DNA of 64,000 bases from Prevotella sp. E2-28. GTDB lineage: Bacteria > Bacteroidota > Bacteroidia > Bacteroidales > Bacteroidaceae. The notes under the pieces are model-generated. The model worked only from the letters and a program-made list of their open reading frames with translations, did no database searches and was not told the DNA's origin. Shown piece after piece: positions 52,166-61,252 of this stretch; positions within the stretch are counted from its first letter, which is position 1, and the number at the start of each line of letters is the position of its first letter. The position numbers were made by a program, and so were the translations under genes. The stretch is from the NCBI RefSeq assembly GCF_022024055.1, contig NZ_CP091788.1, positions 1,860,001-1,924,000 on the forward strand, in the 5' to 3' direction.

Positions 52166-52717
52166 TTATAATGAATCTATTATTCTCTCTATTTGCGGTT
52201 CCAGTGGGCGTCCGTCATTAATGATTTCATAGTCAGCTCTTTCCCTAACCATGTTCTGAGGCCACTGCTTGTGAATCCACTCAAGGGCTTTCTCGCGTGA
52301 AATATTATCGCGCTGCATGACACGCTGAATACGGATATCCTCTGGTGCTGTGACCACAATGACCTTATTTACCAGTTGATGGAAACCCGATTCAAACAGT
52401 ATGGCACATTCCATCCACTCGTAACCACTTTCCTGAAAGTCATGCGCTACTGCAGGGTGAACGATGGCATCAATAGCTTTGGCGTTTTCGTCTGACTGTA
52501 GAAGAAAACGTGCCACCTCTGCTTTGTTGAGCTGCCCCTCAGAATTATAGGTTTCAGAACCAATCAATGCAGTGAGTTGCTGTTGCAGGGTAGGGGATGT
52601 GCGCATCAGACGCTTGGCTGCTGCATCACAGTCGTAGATGCTGATGCCGTGCTTTTCAAACAGCCTGCATACGTAGCTCTTCCCACTACCGATACCTCCT
52701 GTAATAGCTATCTTCAT
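52166..52717 (-). CDS. coaE: Dephospho-CoA kinase CoaE
   Basis: 183 residues. It phosphorylates the 3'-hydroxyl of dephospho-CoA, the last step of coenzyme A synthesis. The P-loop GGIGSGKS is at residues 7-14, the substrate-binding IYDCDAAAKRLM follows near 32, VHPAVAHDF near 87, and the lid MQRDNISREKAL near 133. Length and order are normal. The ATG begins 3 bases after the YbbR-like gene. Confidence 0.95.
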   Translation of the reverse strand: MKIAITGGIGSGKSYVCRLFEKHGISIYDCDAAAKRLMRTSPTLQQQLTALIGSETYNSEGQLNKAEVARFLLQSDENAKAIDAIVHPAVAHDFQESGYEWMECAILFESGFHQLVNKVIVVTAPEDIRIQRVMQRDNISREKALEWIHKQWPQNMVRERADYEIINDGRPLEPQIERIIDSL

Positions 52718-52720
52718 GCG

Positions 52721-53704
52721 TTATTGCTCCTCTATCAGATAGTCCACCTGATACACACTGAGAGATGCCTTTGAGACACCATCTGGTAACTGCTTTATCT
52801 GGATAGGACATTTATCTGACGTATTGTCCTTGAACTGCTCATAGTCGGCCACTACAATAATATCGCTAGGCGAGATGACCTTGTAATTCTTCATGCCTGT
52901 GACTACCTTTACCGAGATTCTTGAGGGGAATGTGCGTAATACCTTACCTGGTGGCATGTTGATGCCCACAATAGAAACACTGTCAATGGTCTCTTCTGTC
53001 AGAACATCTGTCAGAATGTTGATCTTAACATTTCCCGGCACGACCTTCACACCTTTCAAGTGCTGCAAACCACTTCTGACAATCAGCGTGTCACGAATGT
53101 CAGAGTAATTCAGTTCCTCAGTGTAAATGTAATGAATGCTGTCTAGCTTCTCATGTGATGCAAAAACAGTGACGCTATCAGGCTGAATGATGGTCTTCGA
53201 AATAAAATAGTGGGAACTTGTGCTGAGATGACCACGCCATCTTACAGGCACTTTTTTCCTCTCACCATTATTATAATAGAATACCAGTTTTTCTGTCTTG
53301 ATGCTCGTAATCTTTGCTGACGCAGGCAGCATGAGTTCCATCTGACGTTGCAATTCTAGTGCTGGTACCGTGCCAGTTCCGTCTGTTGAAGCGTATTTTG
53401 CAAAGTCCACGTAAATGGTGTGCTGATCTTCGGAATAGATAAAGGCAAAAAGGCTGAATCCCTTGTCGCTAATATTCACAATGACACTGTCGGTTTCACC
53501 CGATGTGAGTACTGCATTCTGCGGCACATTGACATAGCGGACGGTAAATTCCACCTCCTTCTCGTAGGTTTCGTTCAGCGTCATCATCAGCCAGAATATA
53601 CCCGAAACGGCAAGGAACAATAAAAAAATCAGAAATTCCCTATTCGTTTTACTGAACAGGAAATGTCTGATTGTGTGTAGTGTATCGACGGGCCTTAGCG
53701 TCAT
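52721..53704 (-). CDS. YbbR-domain (CdaR-like) membrane-anchored protein
   Basis: 327 residues. One N-terminal membrane helix (REFLIFLLFLAVSGIFWLMM, about 23-42) is followed by an extracytoplasmic region with YbbR-type repeats: EVEFTVRYVNVPQNAVLT, KVVPGNVKINILTDVLTEET and VSIVGINMPPGKVLRTFPSR. YbbR proteins in Firmicutes regulate the cyclic-di-AMP synthase CdaA; no such gene is in this window, and the protein may have another role here. It lies between yajC and coaE, as in other Bacteroidota genomes. Confidence 0.8.
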   Translation of the reverse strand: MTLRPVDTLHTIRHFLFSKTNREFLIFLLFLAVSGIFWLMMTLNETYEKEVEFTVRYVNVPQNAVLTSGETDSVIVNISDKGFSLFAFIYSEDQHTIYVDFAKYASTDGTGTVPALELQRQMELMLPASAKITSIKTEKLVFYYNNGERKKVPVRWRGHLSTSSHYFISKTIIQPDSVTVFASHEKLDSIHYIYTEELNYSDIRDTLIVRSGLQHLKGVKVVPGNVKINILTDVLTEETIDSVSIVGINMPPGKVLRTFPSRISVKVVTGMKNYKVISPSDIIVVADYEQFKDNTSDKCPIQIKQLPDGVSKASLSVYQVDYLIEEQ

Positions 53705-53723
53705 TCCGACACGTTGTGATTAC

Positions 53724-54047
53724 TTACTTCTGAGGCATGCCAGAAGTGGCATCCTTAAATACGTAGCCTTTGTCAACGGTGATAATGACATCGCGAGCAA
53801 TCTTGATGTCGATTTTTCCTGAAGCCAGGTCAATCTTTGATACAGTACCATAGATACCGCCACCCGTTACAACGGGAGTACCCTCTTTCAGTTCATTCTG
53901 AAACTTCTGAATCTCCTTGCGCTGTTTCTGCTGAGGACGGATCATGAAGAAATACATAATAGCAAAGATGGAACCAAACATGATAATGGTCATCATCATG
54001 CTATTACCACCAGGATTGCCTTCGGCTTGTAATAAGAAATTAATCAT
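53724..54047 (-). CDS. yajC: Preprotein translocase accessory subunit YajC
   Basis: 107 residues. A single N-terminal helix (MMMTIIMFGSIFAIMYFFMIRPQQKQRKE) with the RPQQKQ motif, then the cytoplasmic beta domain LKEGTPVVTGGGIYGTVSKI. YajC associates with SecDF at the inner membrane. The N-terminus is Gly/Asn-rich. It lies 30 bases after nusB. Confidence 0.94.
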   Translation of the reverse strand: MINFLLQAEGNPGGNSMMMTIIMFGSIFAIMYFFMIRPQQKQRKEIQKFQNELKEGTPVVTGGGIYGTVSKIDLASGKIDIKIARDVIITVDKGYVFKDATSGMPQK

Positions 54048-54077
54048 TTGATTCTAATTTTTATATGGTTGTTTTTT

Positions 54078-55013
54078 TTATTTCTGTTCCATTTGCTTAA
54101 ACAGTTTGCCTGTTTTAATCAGGTGGCGTGCTATGGCATCGAGCATACCATTGATATAGCCGGCACTGCGTGGCGTAGAGTAGAACTTAGCCAGCTCAAC
54201 GAACTCGTTGATAGTTACGTTGATGGGGATGCTGGGGAATGTGAGCATCTCTGCAATGGCAATTTGCATGATGATAACATCCATGTAGGCCAGACGGGAG
54301 AAGTCCCAATTCTGAGAAGCTTCTGTCATCATGTGCTGATAATCATTAGCATTAAGTATAGTGGCTCTGAAGAGTTTGCGTGCATAGTCTTTCTCTTCCT
54401 CAGAGTCGTATTCGGGCAGCAACTCCTGCTTGTCGCCGTTCTTTTCCTCAAAACGCTTGATAGTCTTCAGTACGAATGTGTCAACGACATCCTTGTCATC
54501 ATTCCAGTAGAGACTTTGTTCTTCCAGAAGTGAGTCAAGGTCGGTATTGTCCTGAATGAAAACTCGGTACAGCTTTCTCCACAACTCACGATCAGCCGCA
54601 TAGCTGTCTTCGCTGTCAGCCATGTATTCCTGATACACCTGACTCTGCTCAATCTGCTCAAACAGTTTTCCAACAAACTCGGGGTAGTCAGACCAATTAC
54701 GTTTTTGTGTTTCCATAAATTCTCCCAACTGTATGTTGCTTTCCAGTTGCAGAGCAAAACGGTTACTTGTGAATTTTGTAGATGGGGCAGGGGTCCCTTC
54801 GCGCAGGGCCTTTGCTTGCAGAACTTCCTGACGGCGTTGTGCTTCCCTTGTAATGGCAACTATCAATGAAAGTAGATGGTTGTACAAGTCATAGGCTTTA
54901 GAAAGACTGAAGAAAAGTTCTTTCTCGGCAGTGTCAATGTTCTTGTTACCATTTTGATAGTATGCGTAGGTTAACTGAACAATCTTAATTCTAATGATTT
55001 CTCTATTAATCAT
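54078..55013 (-). CDS. nusB: Transcription antitermination protein NusB (long form)
   Basis: 311 residues from ATG 55013 (MINREIIRIKIVQLTYAYYQ); an upstream ATG at 55100 precedes the promoter and is not used. The canonical NusB fold fits the C-terminal part (DYARKLFRATILNANDYQHM, IIMQIAIAEMLTFPSIPINV, TINEFVELAKFYSTPRSAGY, INGMLDAIARHL), while the first 170 residues add a helical domain. NusB binds boxA RNA with NusE in rRNA antitermination. The long form is usual in Bacteroidota as far as I recall. First gene of the operon; a TAAATTTG box lies at 55038-55045. Confidence 0.9.
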   Translation of the reverse strand: MINREIIRIKIVQLTYAYYQNGNKNIDTAEKELFFSLSKAYDLYNHLLSLIVAITREAQRRQEVLQAKALREGTPAPSTKFTSNRFALQLESNIQLGEFMETQKRNWSDYPEFVGKLFEQIEQSQVYQEYMADSEDSYAADRELWRKLYRVFIQDNTDLDSLLEEQSLYWNDDKDVVDTFVLKTIKRFEEKNGDKQELLPEYDSEEEKDYARKLFRATILNANDYQHMMTEASQNWDFSRLAYMDVIIMQIAIAEMLTFPSIPINVTINEFVELAKFYSTPRSAGYINGMLDAIARHLIKTGKLFKQMEQK

Positions 55014-55037
55014 ACGTGTAAACTCTTTTATCGGATG

Positions 55038-55045
55038 CAAATTTA
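55038..55045 (-). promoter_or_regulatory. -7 box of the nusB operon
   Basis: TAAATTTG on the minus strand, 24 bases before ATG 55013. Confidence 0.55.
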
Positions 55046-55130
55046 GGCATTTTTCTGCTATTATACAAGAAAAAGGTACTTTTTTTAGATTTTTTTCCAT
55101 AACCTATTGCTAATTATCAATTTTTATTTG

Positions 55131-55138
55131 TACCTTTG
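55131..55138 (+). promoter_or_regulatory. -7 box of rplY operon
   Basis: TACCTTTG, 80 bases before the rplY ATG, leaving a long leader. TTGC about 20 bases upstream may serve as the -33 box. Confidence 0.6.
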
Positions 55139-55218
55139 CACCCGCTTTTTTCGTGTGATGGCGAATTAAGTCAAGAAATTTAATGTCAAACAACTTAATT
55201 TAGAGTAACACAAACGTT

Positions 55219-55812
55219 ATGAAAGAAATCGCAATCAATGGCCAGAAGCGTGAGATCACTGGCAAGAAGGCTTCTAAGATGATCCGTAAGGAAGGTCTCG
55301 TACCCTGCAACCTGTATGGTGAGAAGAAAGGTGAGAACGGTCAGCCCGAGGCAATGTCGTTCACCGCTACTTTCGCAGAGCTGCGTAAGGCTGTTTACAC
55401 TCCACACGTATTCGTTGTTAACCTGAACATCGATGGTAAGGAGCACAAGGCTATCATCAAGGAACTTCAGTTCCACCCCACAACAGATGCTCTGCTTCAC
55501 GCTGACTTCTACGAGGTAAATGAGACAAAGGAAATCACCGTTGGTATTCCTGTTAAGCTGAACGGTTTGGCAGAGGGTGTACGTAATGGTGGTAAGCTGA
55601 ACCTCTCTATCCGTAAAATTGATGTAACTGCCCCTTATAAGCAGATTCCTGAGATCCTGAATGTTGACGTTACCAACCTCGGTCTGGGTAAGGCTATCAA
55701 GGTAGGTGAACTGAGCTTCGACGGTCTGAAGCTTGCTACTCCTGCACAGGTTGTAGTATGCTCAGTGAAGGAGACTCGTGCATCAAAGGCTGCTGCCGCT
55801 GCTGCTGAGTAA
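55219..55812 (+). CDS. rplY: 50S ribosomal protein L25 (Ctc form)
   Basis: 197 residues. The N-terminal L25 domain (about 1-90) begins KEIAINGQKREITGKKASKM, binds 5S rRNA in the family, and is followed by the Ctc/TL5 C-terminal beta domain (TVGIPVKLNGLAEGVRNGGK) and an Ala-rich tail. Codons are those of a highly expressed gene. It heads the run rplY-pth-hslR-lipoprotein-queF on the plus strand, with 11 bases to pth. Confidence 0.95.
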   Translation: MKEIAINGQKREITGKKASKMIRKEGLVPCNLYGEKKGENGQPEAMSFTATFAELRKAVYTPHVFVVNLNIDGKEHKAIIKELQFHPTTDALLHADFYEVNETKEITVGIPVKLNGLAEGVRNGGKLNLSIRKIDVTAPYKQIPEILNVDVTNLGLGKAIKVGELSFDGLKLATPAQVVVCSVKETRASKAAAAAAE

Positions 55813-55823
55813 TCAGACGTAAG

Positions 55824-56396
55824 ATGGAAAAGTATTTGATTGTTGGCTTGGGCAACGTAGGTTCAGAATACGAATTGACCCGCCACAATACTGGATTTAT
55901 GGTATTGGACGCTTTTGCAAAGGCGTCCAATATCGTTTTTGACGACCGTCGTTATGGCTTTGTGGCCGAGACATCGCTCAAGGGGCGTAAGGTGTTTCTT
56001 TTGAAACCCTCGACCTATATGAATCTAAGTGGTAATGCCGTACGCTATTGGCTTAACAAGGAGAACATAGACCAGAAGCACCTTTTGGTGATTTCTGATG
56101 ATGTGGCTTTGGCTCTGGGTGCCTTCCGTCTGAAGGCTAATGGCTCTAACGGCGGACACAACGGACTGGGACATATTCAGCAGCTCATAGGTCAGGACTA
56201 TGCGCGCCTGCGTATGGGTATAGGTAATGAGTATCCGCGTGGCGGTCAGATTGACTGGGTATTAGGTCGTTATAGCGAGGAAGAGCAGAAGGAATTGCAG
56301 CCCTCAATAGATTTGGCTGTGGATATCATCAAAAGTTTTGTACTCGCTGGTATTGATATAACGATGAACCAATATAACAAGTTGGGTAAGAAATGA
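55824..56396 (+). CDS. pth: Peptidyl-tRNA hydrolase Pth
   Basis: 190 residues. It releases tRNA from abandoned peptidyl-tRNA. The N-terminal YLIVGLGNVGSEYELTRHNT contains the catalytic His, LLKPSTYMNLSGNAV the substrate Asn, VISDDVALALG the catalytic Asp, and GSNGGHNGLGHI the glycine-rich loop. Normal length. The stop overlaps the hslR start by ATGA, so the two are probably translated together. Confidence 0.96.
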   Translation: MEKYLIVGLGNVGSEYELTRHNTGFMVLDAFAKASNIVFDDRRYGFVAETSLKGRKVFLLKPSTYMNLSGNAVRYWLNKENIDQKHLLVISDDVALALGAFRLKANGSNGGHNGLGHIQQLIGQDYARLRMGIGNEYPRGGQIDWVLGRYSEEEQKELQPSIDLAVDIIKSFVLAGIDITMNQYNKLGKK

Positions 56397-56833
56397 ATGA
56401 GGCTCGTATAGACAAATGGCTGTGGGCAGCACGTATCTTCAAAACACGCTCTATTGCTTCGGATGCCTGTAAGAACGGACGCGTAGCAGTAAACGGTGTA
56501 AACGTGAAACCTGCACGCATGGTGAAGGTAGGTGACACTATTAGTGTGCGCAAACCACCTGTGACTTATTCGTTTAAGATTCTGAAAACGATAGAGCAGC
56601 GCGTTGGCGCAAAGTTGCTGCCAGAGATCTACGAGAACGTAACGCCTCAAGACCAGTATGAGCTACTGGAGATGAACCGTATCAGCGGTTTTGTTGACAG
56701 AGCTCGCGGCACAGGTCGTCCCACCAAGAAAGACCGCCGACAGATGGATGCTTTCGTAACTCCTTCGTTGGAAGGTTTTACAGGCTTCGATTTCGACAGC
56801 TGGGACGATGATGAAGAAGATGACGATATTTAA
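56393..56833 (+). CDS. hslR: S4-domain RNA-binding heat-shock protein (Hsp15-like)
   Basis: 146 residues. The S4 domain covers about 1-65 (RIDKWLWAARIFKTRSIASD, GRVAVNGVNVKPARMVKVGD). The following region, with RGTGRPTKKDRRQMD, and an acidic C-terminus (SWDDDEEDDDI) are typical of Hsp15 (HslR) homologues, which rescue blocked 50S subunits carrying nascent chains. Cytoplasmic. Coupled to pth by ATGA; fits a shared ribosome-rescue theme with Pth. Confidence 0.88.
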   Translation: MNEARIDKWLWAARIFKTRSIASDACKNGRVAVNGVNVKPARMVKVGDTISVRKPPVTYSFKILKTIEQRVGAKLLPEIYENVTPQDQYELLEMNRISGFVDRARGTGRPTKKDRRQMDAFVTPSLEGFTGFDFDSWDDDEEDDDI

Positions 56834-56846
56834 TCAATATGTTATT

Positions 56847-57944
56847 ATGGAAACTAAAAAGACTTTATTTGGGATAATGGCAGCAGCAACAATGCTGACC
56901 TCATGTCTTAATGACGATGGTAATTATAGGGCTGGTTTTGGCATAGATAGCCCTACGAATAGCATCAATTATTACTATGCCAACAATGTATCAGACTCGC
57001 TGATTTTCTTTGGTTATGGTGACTGGGAAATCAATGACATGAACGGTTACGACAACTCTTGGATTACGGTGCCCATACGGAAAGGAAAAGGTAGCGTGAT
57101 TTATAGTCAGTTGATGAGTTTCCAGCAGAACACCACCAATGAAAGTCGTACTGCTGCTATCCAGATTAGTGACACCAGCCATCCCGGAGATGCTCATGTG
57201 TCACTGGCTTTCATTCAGTATGCTACACGTGGTGATGGTTCATTTGGCTCTGCTGCTGATGTAAAATCAATCACAGGTAATGACGGAACGAACATCACAT
57301 TTGAATACGATGAACAGCATCGCCCCACACAGGTGAAGCTGCAGAAGTCAGACAAGACATTTTCAAATCTTCAGATAACTTACGGAAGAGAGCAGATGAC
57401 GGTGAAGGATACAAAGAACAACACATCGTTTACTGTGGATTGCGCTCGCGACTATCAGCCATATCTGATGAAGAACAGTGCTGACACGATAGGCTATTTC
57501 TCGCGTTATTATGCCAGTTACGCACAAGTACCAGCCAATTATATCTTCAATTTCGAGCATCGTGGACTAGCTGGCAACACCTGCGTGACCTATCAGTTCC
57601 CATATAATAAGTATAGTTTGGCTCCCGACAGCATTCATAATGCCGACAGCCTCTTCTATTATAAGGATTTCAAGAAGACGCTCGAGTATGGCTTGACCTA
57701 TAGCGAGTACGACAACCGCTACCAGTCTGTCGATGCTAATCAGCTGCTGTTGGGCGTAGAATCATGCGACCCCTATTTGCTGGCGTCTCTGTTCCGCTAT
57801 ACGCGTAACTCGAATATCATAGCCGAGGCAAAGAACGATAACGAGCAAATCATTGTTTCTGCCACGCTAAATGCAAATAAGAGTATCAATCAGCTGACGG
57901 TTAAGCGTGGTTCAGAAACCGTTGTTTACACTTTTAATTATTAA
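56847..57944 (+). CDS. BACON-like domain lipoprotein of unknown function
   Basis: 365 residues from ATG 56847 ([20 protein letters not shown], lipobox Cys 20). The longer frame overlaps hslR and is not used. Residues 40-130 look like a BACON-type beta-sandwich ([40 protein letters not shown]), which in Bacteroidota usually binds glycans or mucin. The C-terminal two thirds includes [20 protein letters not shown], similar to the internal beta-hairpin repeats of DUF4595-like lipoproteins. Function unknown. It stands between hslR (13 bases) and queF (5 bases), apparently co-transcribed. Confidence 0.75.
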   Translation: METKKTLFGIMAAATMLTSCLNDDGNYRAGFGIDSPTNSINYYYANNVSDSLIFFGYGDWEINDMNGYDNSWITVPIRKGKGSVIYSQLMSFQQNTTNESRTAAIQISDTSHPGDAHVSLAFIQYATRGDGSFGSAADVKSITGNDGTNITFEYDEQHRPTQVKLQKSDKTFSNLQITYGREQMTVKDTKNNTSFTVDCARDYQPYLMKNSADTIGYFSRYYASYAQVPANYIFNFEHRGLAGNTCVTYQFPYNKYSLAPDSIHNADSLFYYKDFKKTLEYGLTYSEYDNRYQSVDANQLLLGVESCDPYLLASLFRYTRNSNIIAEAKNDNEQIIVSATLNANKSINQLTVKRGSETVVYTFNY

Positions 57945-57949
57945 ACGAT

Positions 57950-58423
57950 ATGAGTTCTAGAGAAAACGAAGGTCTGCAGACGCTTGGCCGTAAGACCGAA
58001 TACAAATCCGATTATGCGCCCGAGGTGCTGGAGACCTTCCAGAACAAGCATCCCGAGAACGACTACTGGGTACAGTTTAACTGTCCAGAGTTCACTTCGC
58101 TGTGTCCAATTACTGGCCAGCCCGACTTTGCAGAAATCAAGATTCTGTATATCCCAGGTGAGCGCATGGTGGAGTCGAAGAGTCTGAAACTTTACCTCTT
58201 CTCATTCCGCAATCATGGCGACTTCCATGAGGACTGTGTGAACGTCATCATGAAAGACCTCGTGAAACTAATGGATCCTAAGTATATTGAGGTTATCGGT
58301 CTGTTCACACCTCGTGGCGGCATCAGCATCTATCCATATGCCAACTATGGCCGTCCAGGCACGAAGTATGAAAAGATGGCCGAGCAGCGCCTTTATTCTT
58401 TCGGCTCTTCTACCTTTCGGTAA
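57950..58423 (+). CDS. queF: NADPH-dependent 7-cyano-7-deazaguanine reductase QueF
   Basis: 157 residues. It reduces preQ0 to preQ1 in queuosine synthesis, the base later inserted by Tgt (encoded at 30221-31363). [15 protein letters not shown] contains the catalytic Cys and the Asp, and [20 protein letters not shown] is the QueF signature with substrate-binding Glu and His. It is the single-domain (YkvM-like) form. The first residues are polar. Its 3' end overlaps the convergent lipoprotein gene by 31 bases. Confidence 0.95.
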   Translation: MSSRENEGLQTLGRKTEYKSDYAPEVLETFQNKHPENDYWVQFNCPEFTSLCPITGQPDFAEIKILYIPGERMVESKSLKLYLFSFRNHGDFHEDCVNVIMKDLVKLMDPKYIEVIGLFTPRGGISIYPYANYGRPGTKYEKMAEQRLYSFGSSTFR

Positions 58424-59151
58424 TAACTGCGTACATCGTCCTTGAAGCGCAGCACGAGCGAGTCGGCTTCCAGCAGCATTACATCTGCCGTATCAGAAAC
58501 TAGCGTTTGCATTTCGCCCAGCGAGTCGGCTTCACAGCGAAGCATAACTAATCGTCCGTTGAATATTTTCCATTCGTTGAAGAATTGCGCAATGGGGTAT
58601 TCCACGGGCGATTCTTCGTCAGAGGTGACATTCTTCGCGTATGAGCCAGGCACATACATCAAATTATCGTGCTTGATATCAATGCCATACTCTTTGGGAA
58701 TCTCAAGCAGAGCCTTGATAGAGTCGGGCAGTTGCGCTATTTTCTGACGCTCTGTGTTACCCTCCATATCGGCACGCTGATGAAGGGTGGGGTAGACTAG
58801 GTGTCGCCACTGGCCCATAAGCTGTTCTGTGACAATTACTAGGTCGGCTACTGTAGAGTCTCGTTCGTTTTTCATGATAGCCAGTTTGTCGCCAATATGG
58901 ATCTTACCCATTATCTGACGCTTCTTTACCGCATTTAGGATGTGCAAAGTATCTGGATCGCCGCCATCATACGGTATAGGCAGAAAAATCACTAACGTGT
59001 CATTGCATCCGTCACAGGCCAAACCGTAGATCGTCTGGTCGTCATCATCGCTGACGGTCACTTCCTGCTCAGTTACAACGGGGTCTTGTTTGGTTCCGCA
59101 TCCCCACATAATGAGGGTTGCAATGATGCATAGTATTGTATTCTTTTTCAT
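58393..59151 (-). CDS. Lipoprotein of unknown function
   Basis: 252 residues. Signal peptide with lipobox MWGC (Cys 18), then an acidic stretch (DDDDQT). Residues 40-160 look like beta-barrel strands ([40 protein letters not shown]) in a lipocalin-like order, and a C-terminal [20 protein letters not shown] strand follows with YRK at the end. Not recognised further. Its 3' end overlaps queF by 31 bases on the opposite strand. Its -7 box TAACTTTG is at 59171-59178. Confidence 0.72.
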   Translation of the reverse strand: MKKNTILCIIATLIMWGCGTKQDPVVTEQEVTVSDDDDQTIYGLACDGCNDTLVIFLPIPYDGGDPDTLHILNAVKKRQIMGKIHIGDKLAIMKNERDSTVADLVIVTEQLMGQWRHLVYPTLHQRADMEGNTERQKIAQLPDSIKALLEIPKEYGIDIKHDNLMYVPGSYAKNVTSDEESPVEYPIAQFFNEWKIFNGRLVMLRCEADSLGEMQTLVSDTADVMLLEADSLVLRFKDDVRSYYRKVEEPKE

Positions 59152-59170
59152 TTTTGTCTGTATTTTGGGG

Positions 59171-59178
59171 CAAAGTTA
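59171..59178 (-). promoter_or_regulatory. -7 box of the 252-residue lipoprotein gene
   Basis: TAACTTTG on the minus strand, 19 bases before the ATG; divergent from the carboxyltransferase promoter. Confidence 0.55.
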
Positions 59179-59221
59179 CTAATTTCTTTTGATTTTGACC
59201 CTTATATTGAGATTTATTTTG

Positions 59222-59229
59222 TAATTTTG
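59222..59229 (+). promoter_or_regulatory. -7 box of the carboxyltransferase gene
   Basis: TAATTTTG, 38 bases before ATG 59268. Confidence 0.55.
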
Positions 59230-59267
59230 CATCCACGTTTTAGGATACAAGTTATTTTATATAGATT

Positions 59268-61049
59268 ATGGCAACAAAGAAACAAATCAAGTTTAGTCTC
59301 GTCTACCGCGATATGTGGCAGTCGTCTGGTAAGTTCCAGCCCCGTAAGGATCAGTTGGAGCGTATTGCCCCCGTCATCATCGAGATGGGCTGTTTCTCAC
59401 GTGTAGAAACCAATGGTGGTGCCTTTGAGCAGGTGAACCTTATGGCAGGTGAGAATCCTAATGATGCTGTACGTGCTTTCTGTAAGCCCTTCAATGAGGC
59501 CGGCATCCAGACCCACATGCTGGATCGTGGCCTGAACGCTCTCCGTATGTATCCTGTTCCCGATGATGTTCGTGAACTGATGTATAAGGTGAAGAAGGCT
59601 CAGGGTGTGGACATCCCACGTATCTTCTGCGGATTGAACGACACACGTAATATCATTCCTTCTATCAAGTGGGCCAAGGCTGCTGGCATGATTCCACAGG
59701 CCACTCTTTGTATCACCACATCTCCCGTTCACACCGTTGAGTACTACTCAAACATTGCCGACGAGGTAATCGCCGCTGGTGCCGAGGAGATTTGCTTGAA
59801 GGATATGGCCGGTATTGGTCAGCCCGCTATGCTGGGTGCTCTGACTAAGGCTATCAAGACCAAACATCCTGAAATCATCATCCAGTATCACGGTCACTCT
59901 GGTCCTGGTCTGTCTATGGCCTCTATCCTTGAGGTCTGCAACAATGGTGCCGACATCATCGATACCGCTATCGAGCCTCTCAGCTGGGGTAAGGTTCATC
60001 CAGATATCATATCTGTTCAGTCTATGCTGAAGAACGAGGGCTTCGATGTACCCGAAATCAATATGAACGCCTATATGCAGGCCCGTACCCTCACTCAGGA
60101 GTTCATCGACGAGTGGCTGGGGTATTTCATTAATCCTGCTAATAAGCACATGTCTTCACTATTGTTGGGTTGTGGTCTGCCTGGTGGTATGATGGGCTCA
60201 ATGATGGCTGACCTTGGTGGTATCCAGACCATGATTAACAAGATTCGTGCTCAGAAGGGCGAGGCAGAACTGACAATGGACGATATGCTGGTGAAGCTGT
60301 TCAACGAGGTTGAATATGTATGGCCACGCGTAGGTTATCCTCCATTGGTAACGCCGTTCTCTCAGTACACCAAGAATATCGCTCTGATGAACCTCCTCAC
60401 CATCGAGCAGGGCAAGGGTCGTTTCGTGATGATGGACGACGCTATGTGGGGCATGATTCTCGGCAAGAGCGGAAAGATTCCTGGAACCGTTGATCCTGAG
60501 CTCGTAGAGTTGGCTAAGAAGCAGAACCGTGAGTTCACAGATGTAGATCCTCATACATTGCTTGAAAACGCCCTTGATGGCTTCAAGAAAGAAATGGACG
60601 AGAATGGTTGGGACTATGGAAAGGACAACGAAGAACTCTTCGAGTTGGCCATGCACCCAGAGCAGTATCGTGCATTTAAGAGCGGACAGGCTAAGAAGCA
60701 GTTCCTGGCTGACCTCCAAAAAGCTAAGGATGCAAAACTCGGCTCAAAGATGAGCGCTGAGGAACTGGCAGCCTTCAAGCACGCTAAGGCAGACGCACTG
60801 GTATGTCCGTCAGCAGGACAGATTTTCTACGAGTTCAATGGTGAGGGCGAATGCGCTCCATGTGTTGAGCCATTCATTGGACAGAAATATGAAGAAGGTC
60901 AGACGTTCTGCTATTTAATGGAGAAATGGGGAGAAATAGTTCCCATTCCTGCAGCTCTTGGCGGTAAACTTGTTGAGGTTTCTGCTAAGCAAGGTGCAAA
61001 GGTTCGCAAGGGCGACGTGCTCGCATGGATTGAACGTAACGAGAAGTAA
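59268..61049 (+). CDS. Carboxyltransferase, oxaloacetate decarboxylase alpha / pyruvate carboxylase B type, with atypical biotinyl domain
   Basis: 593 residues. The TIM-barrel carboxyltransferase domain (about 8-300) shows FSLVYRDMWQSSGKF (metal-binding Asp), EICLKDMAGIGQP (carboxylated Lys) and IIQYHGHSGPGLSMASI (metal His pair). A helical PYC/OADA region follows (about 300-480). The C-terminal 80 residues fold like a biotinyl/lipoyl domain (GQKYEEGQTFCYLMEKWGEI, GGKLVEVSAKQGAKVRKGDV) but the AMKM hairpin is absent and reads LMEKWGE. It probably serves oxaloacetate/pyruvate carboxylation in anaerobic metabolism; a separate biotin carrier may be needed. High-expression codon use. Confidence 0.85.
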   Translation: MATKKQIKFSLVYRDMWQSSGKFQPRKDQLERIAPVIIEMGCFSRVETNGGAFEQVNLMAGENPNDAVRAFCKPFNEAGIQTHMLDRGLNALRMYPVPDDVRELMYKVKKAQGVDIPRIFCGLNDTRNIIPSIKWAKAAGMIPQATLCITTSPVHTVEYYSNIADEVIAAGAEEICLKDMAGIGQPAMLGALTKAIKTKHPEIIIQYHGHSGPGLSMASILEVCNNGADIIDTAIEPLSWGKVHPDIISVQSMLKNEGFDVPEINMNAYMQARTLTQEFIDEWLGYFINPANKHMSSLLLGCGLPGGMMGSMMADLGGIQTMINKIRAQKGEAELTMDDMLVKLFNEVEYVWPRVGYPPLVTPFSQYTKNIALMNLLTIEQGKGRFVMMDDAMWGMILGKSGKIPGTVDPELVELAKKQNREFTDVDPHTLLENALDGFKKEMDENGWDYGKDNEELFELAMHPEQYRAFKSGQAKKQFLADLQKAKDAKLGSKMSAEELAAFKHAKADALVCPSAGQIFYEFNGEGECAPCVEPFIGQKYEEGQTFCYLMEKWGEIVPIPAALGGKLVEVSAKQGAKVRKGDVLAWIERNEK

Positions 61050-61059
61050 TTCATAAAAA

Positions 61060-61112
61060 TGCGCCAGTTACGAAAACCTGTATAGGTTCACTAACTGACG
61101 CATTATTTTTTT
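61060..61112 (+). terminator. Terminator of the carboxyltransferase gene
   Basis: TGCGCCAGTTA and TAACTGACGCA pair over 10 of 11 positions around an inner AACCTG..AGGTT hairpin, followed by TTATTTTTTT. Confidence 0.8.
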
Positions 61113-61174
61113 CTAGTCCGAAAGTATTTATTGTTTTATCCGAGAATCGGCATTATGATAAATAAATAATTTAA

Positions 61175-61210
61175 AAAGTTAAGGGACCGCTCTTTTGCGG
61201 CCCCTATTTT
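61175..61210. terminator. Hairpin downstream of the OmpP1-like gene
   Basis: GGGACCGC (61183-61190) pairs with GCGGCCCC (61197-61204). On the minus strand the stem is followed by TTAACTTTTT and on the plus strand by TATTTTTA. It likely ends the OmpP1 transcript. The rest of 61113-61252 holds nothing recognised. Confidence 0.6.
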
Positions 61211-61252
61211 TATAATTCTGAGAATCCTTTAAATTCTTTTCTATTTCATGAA

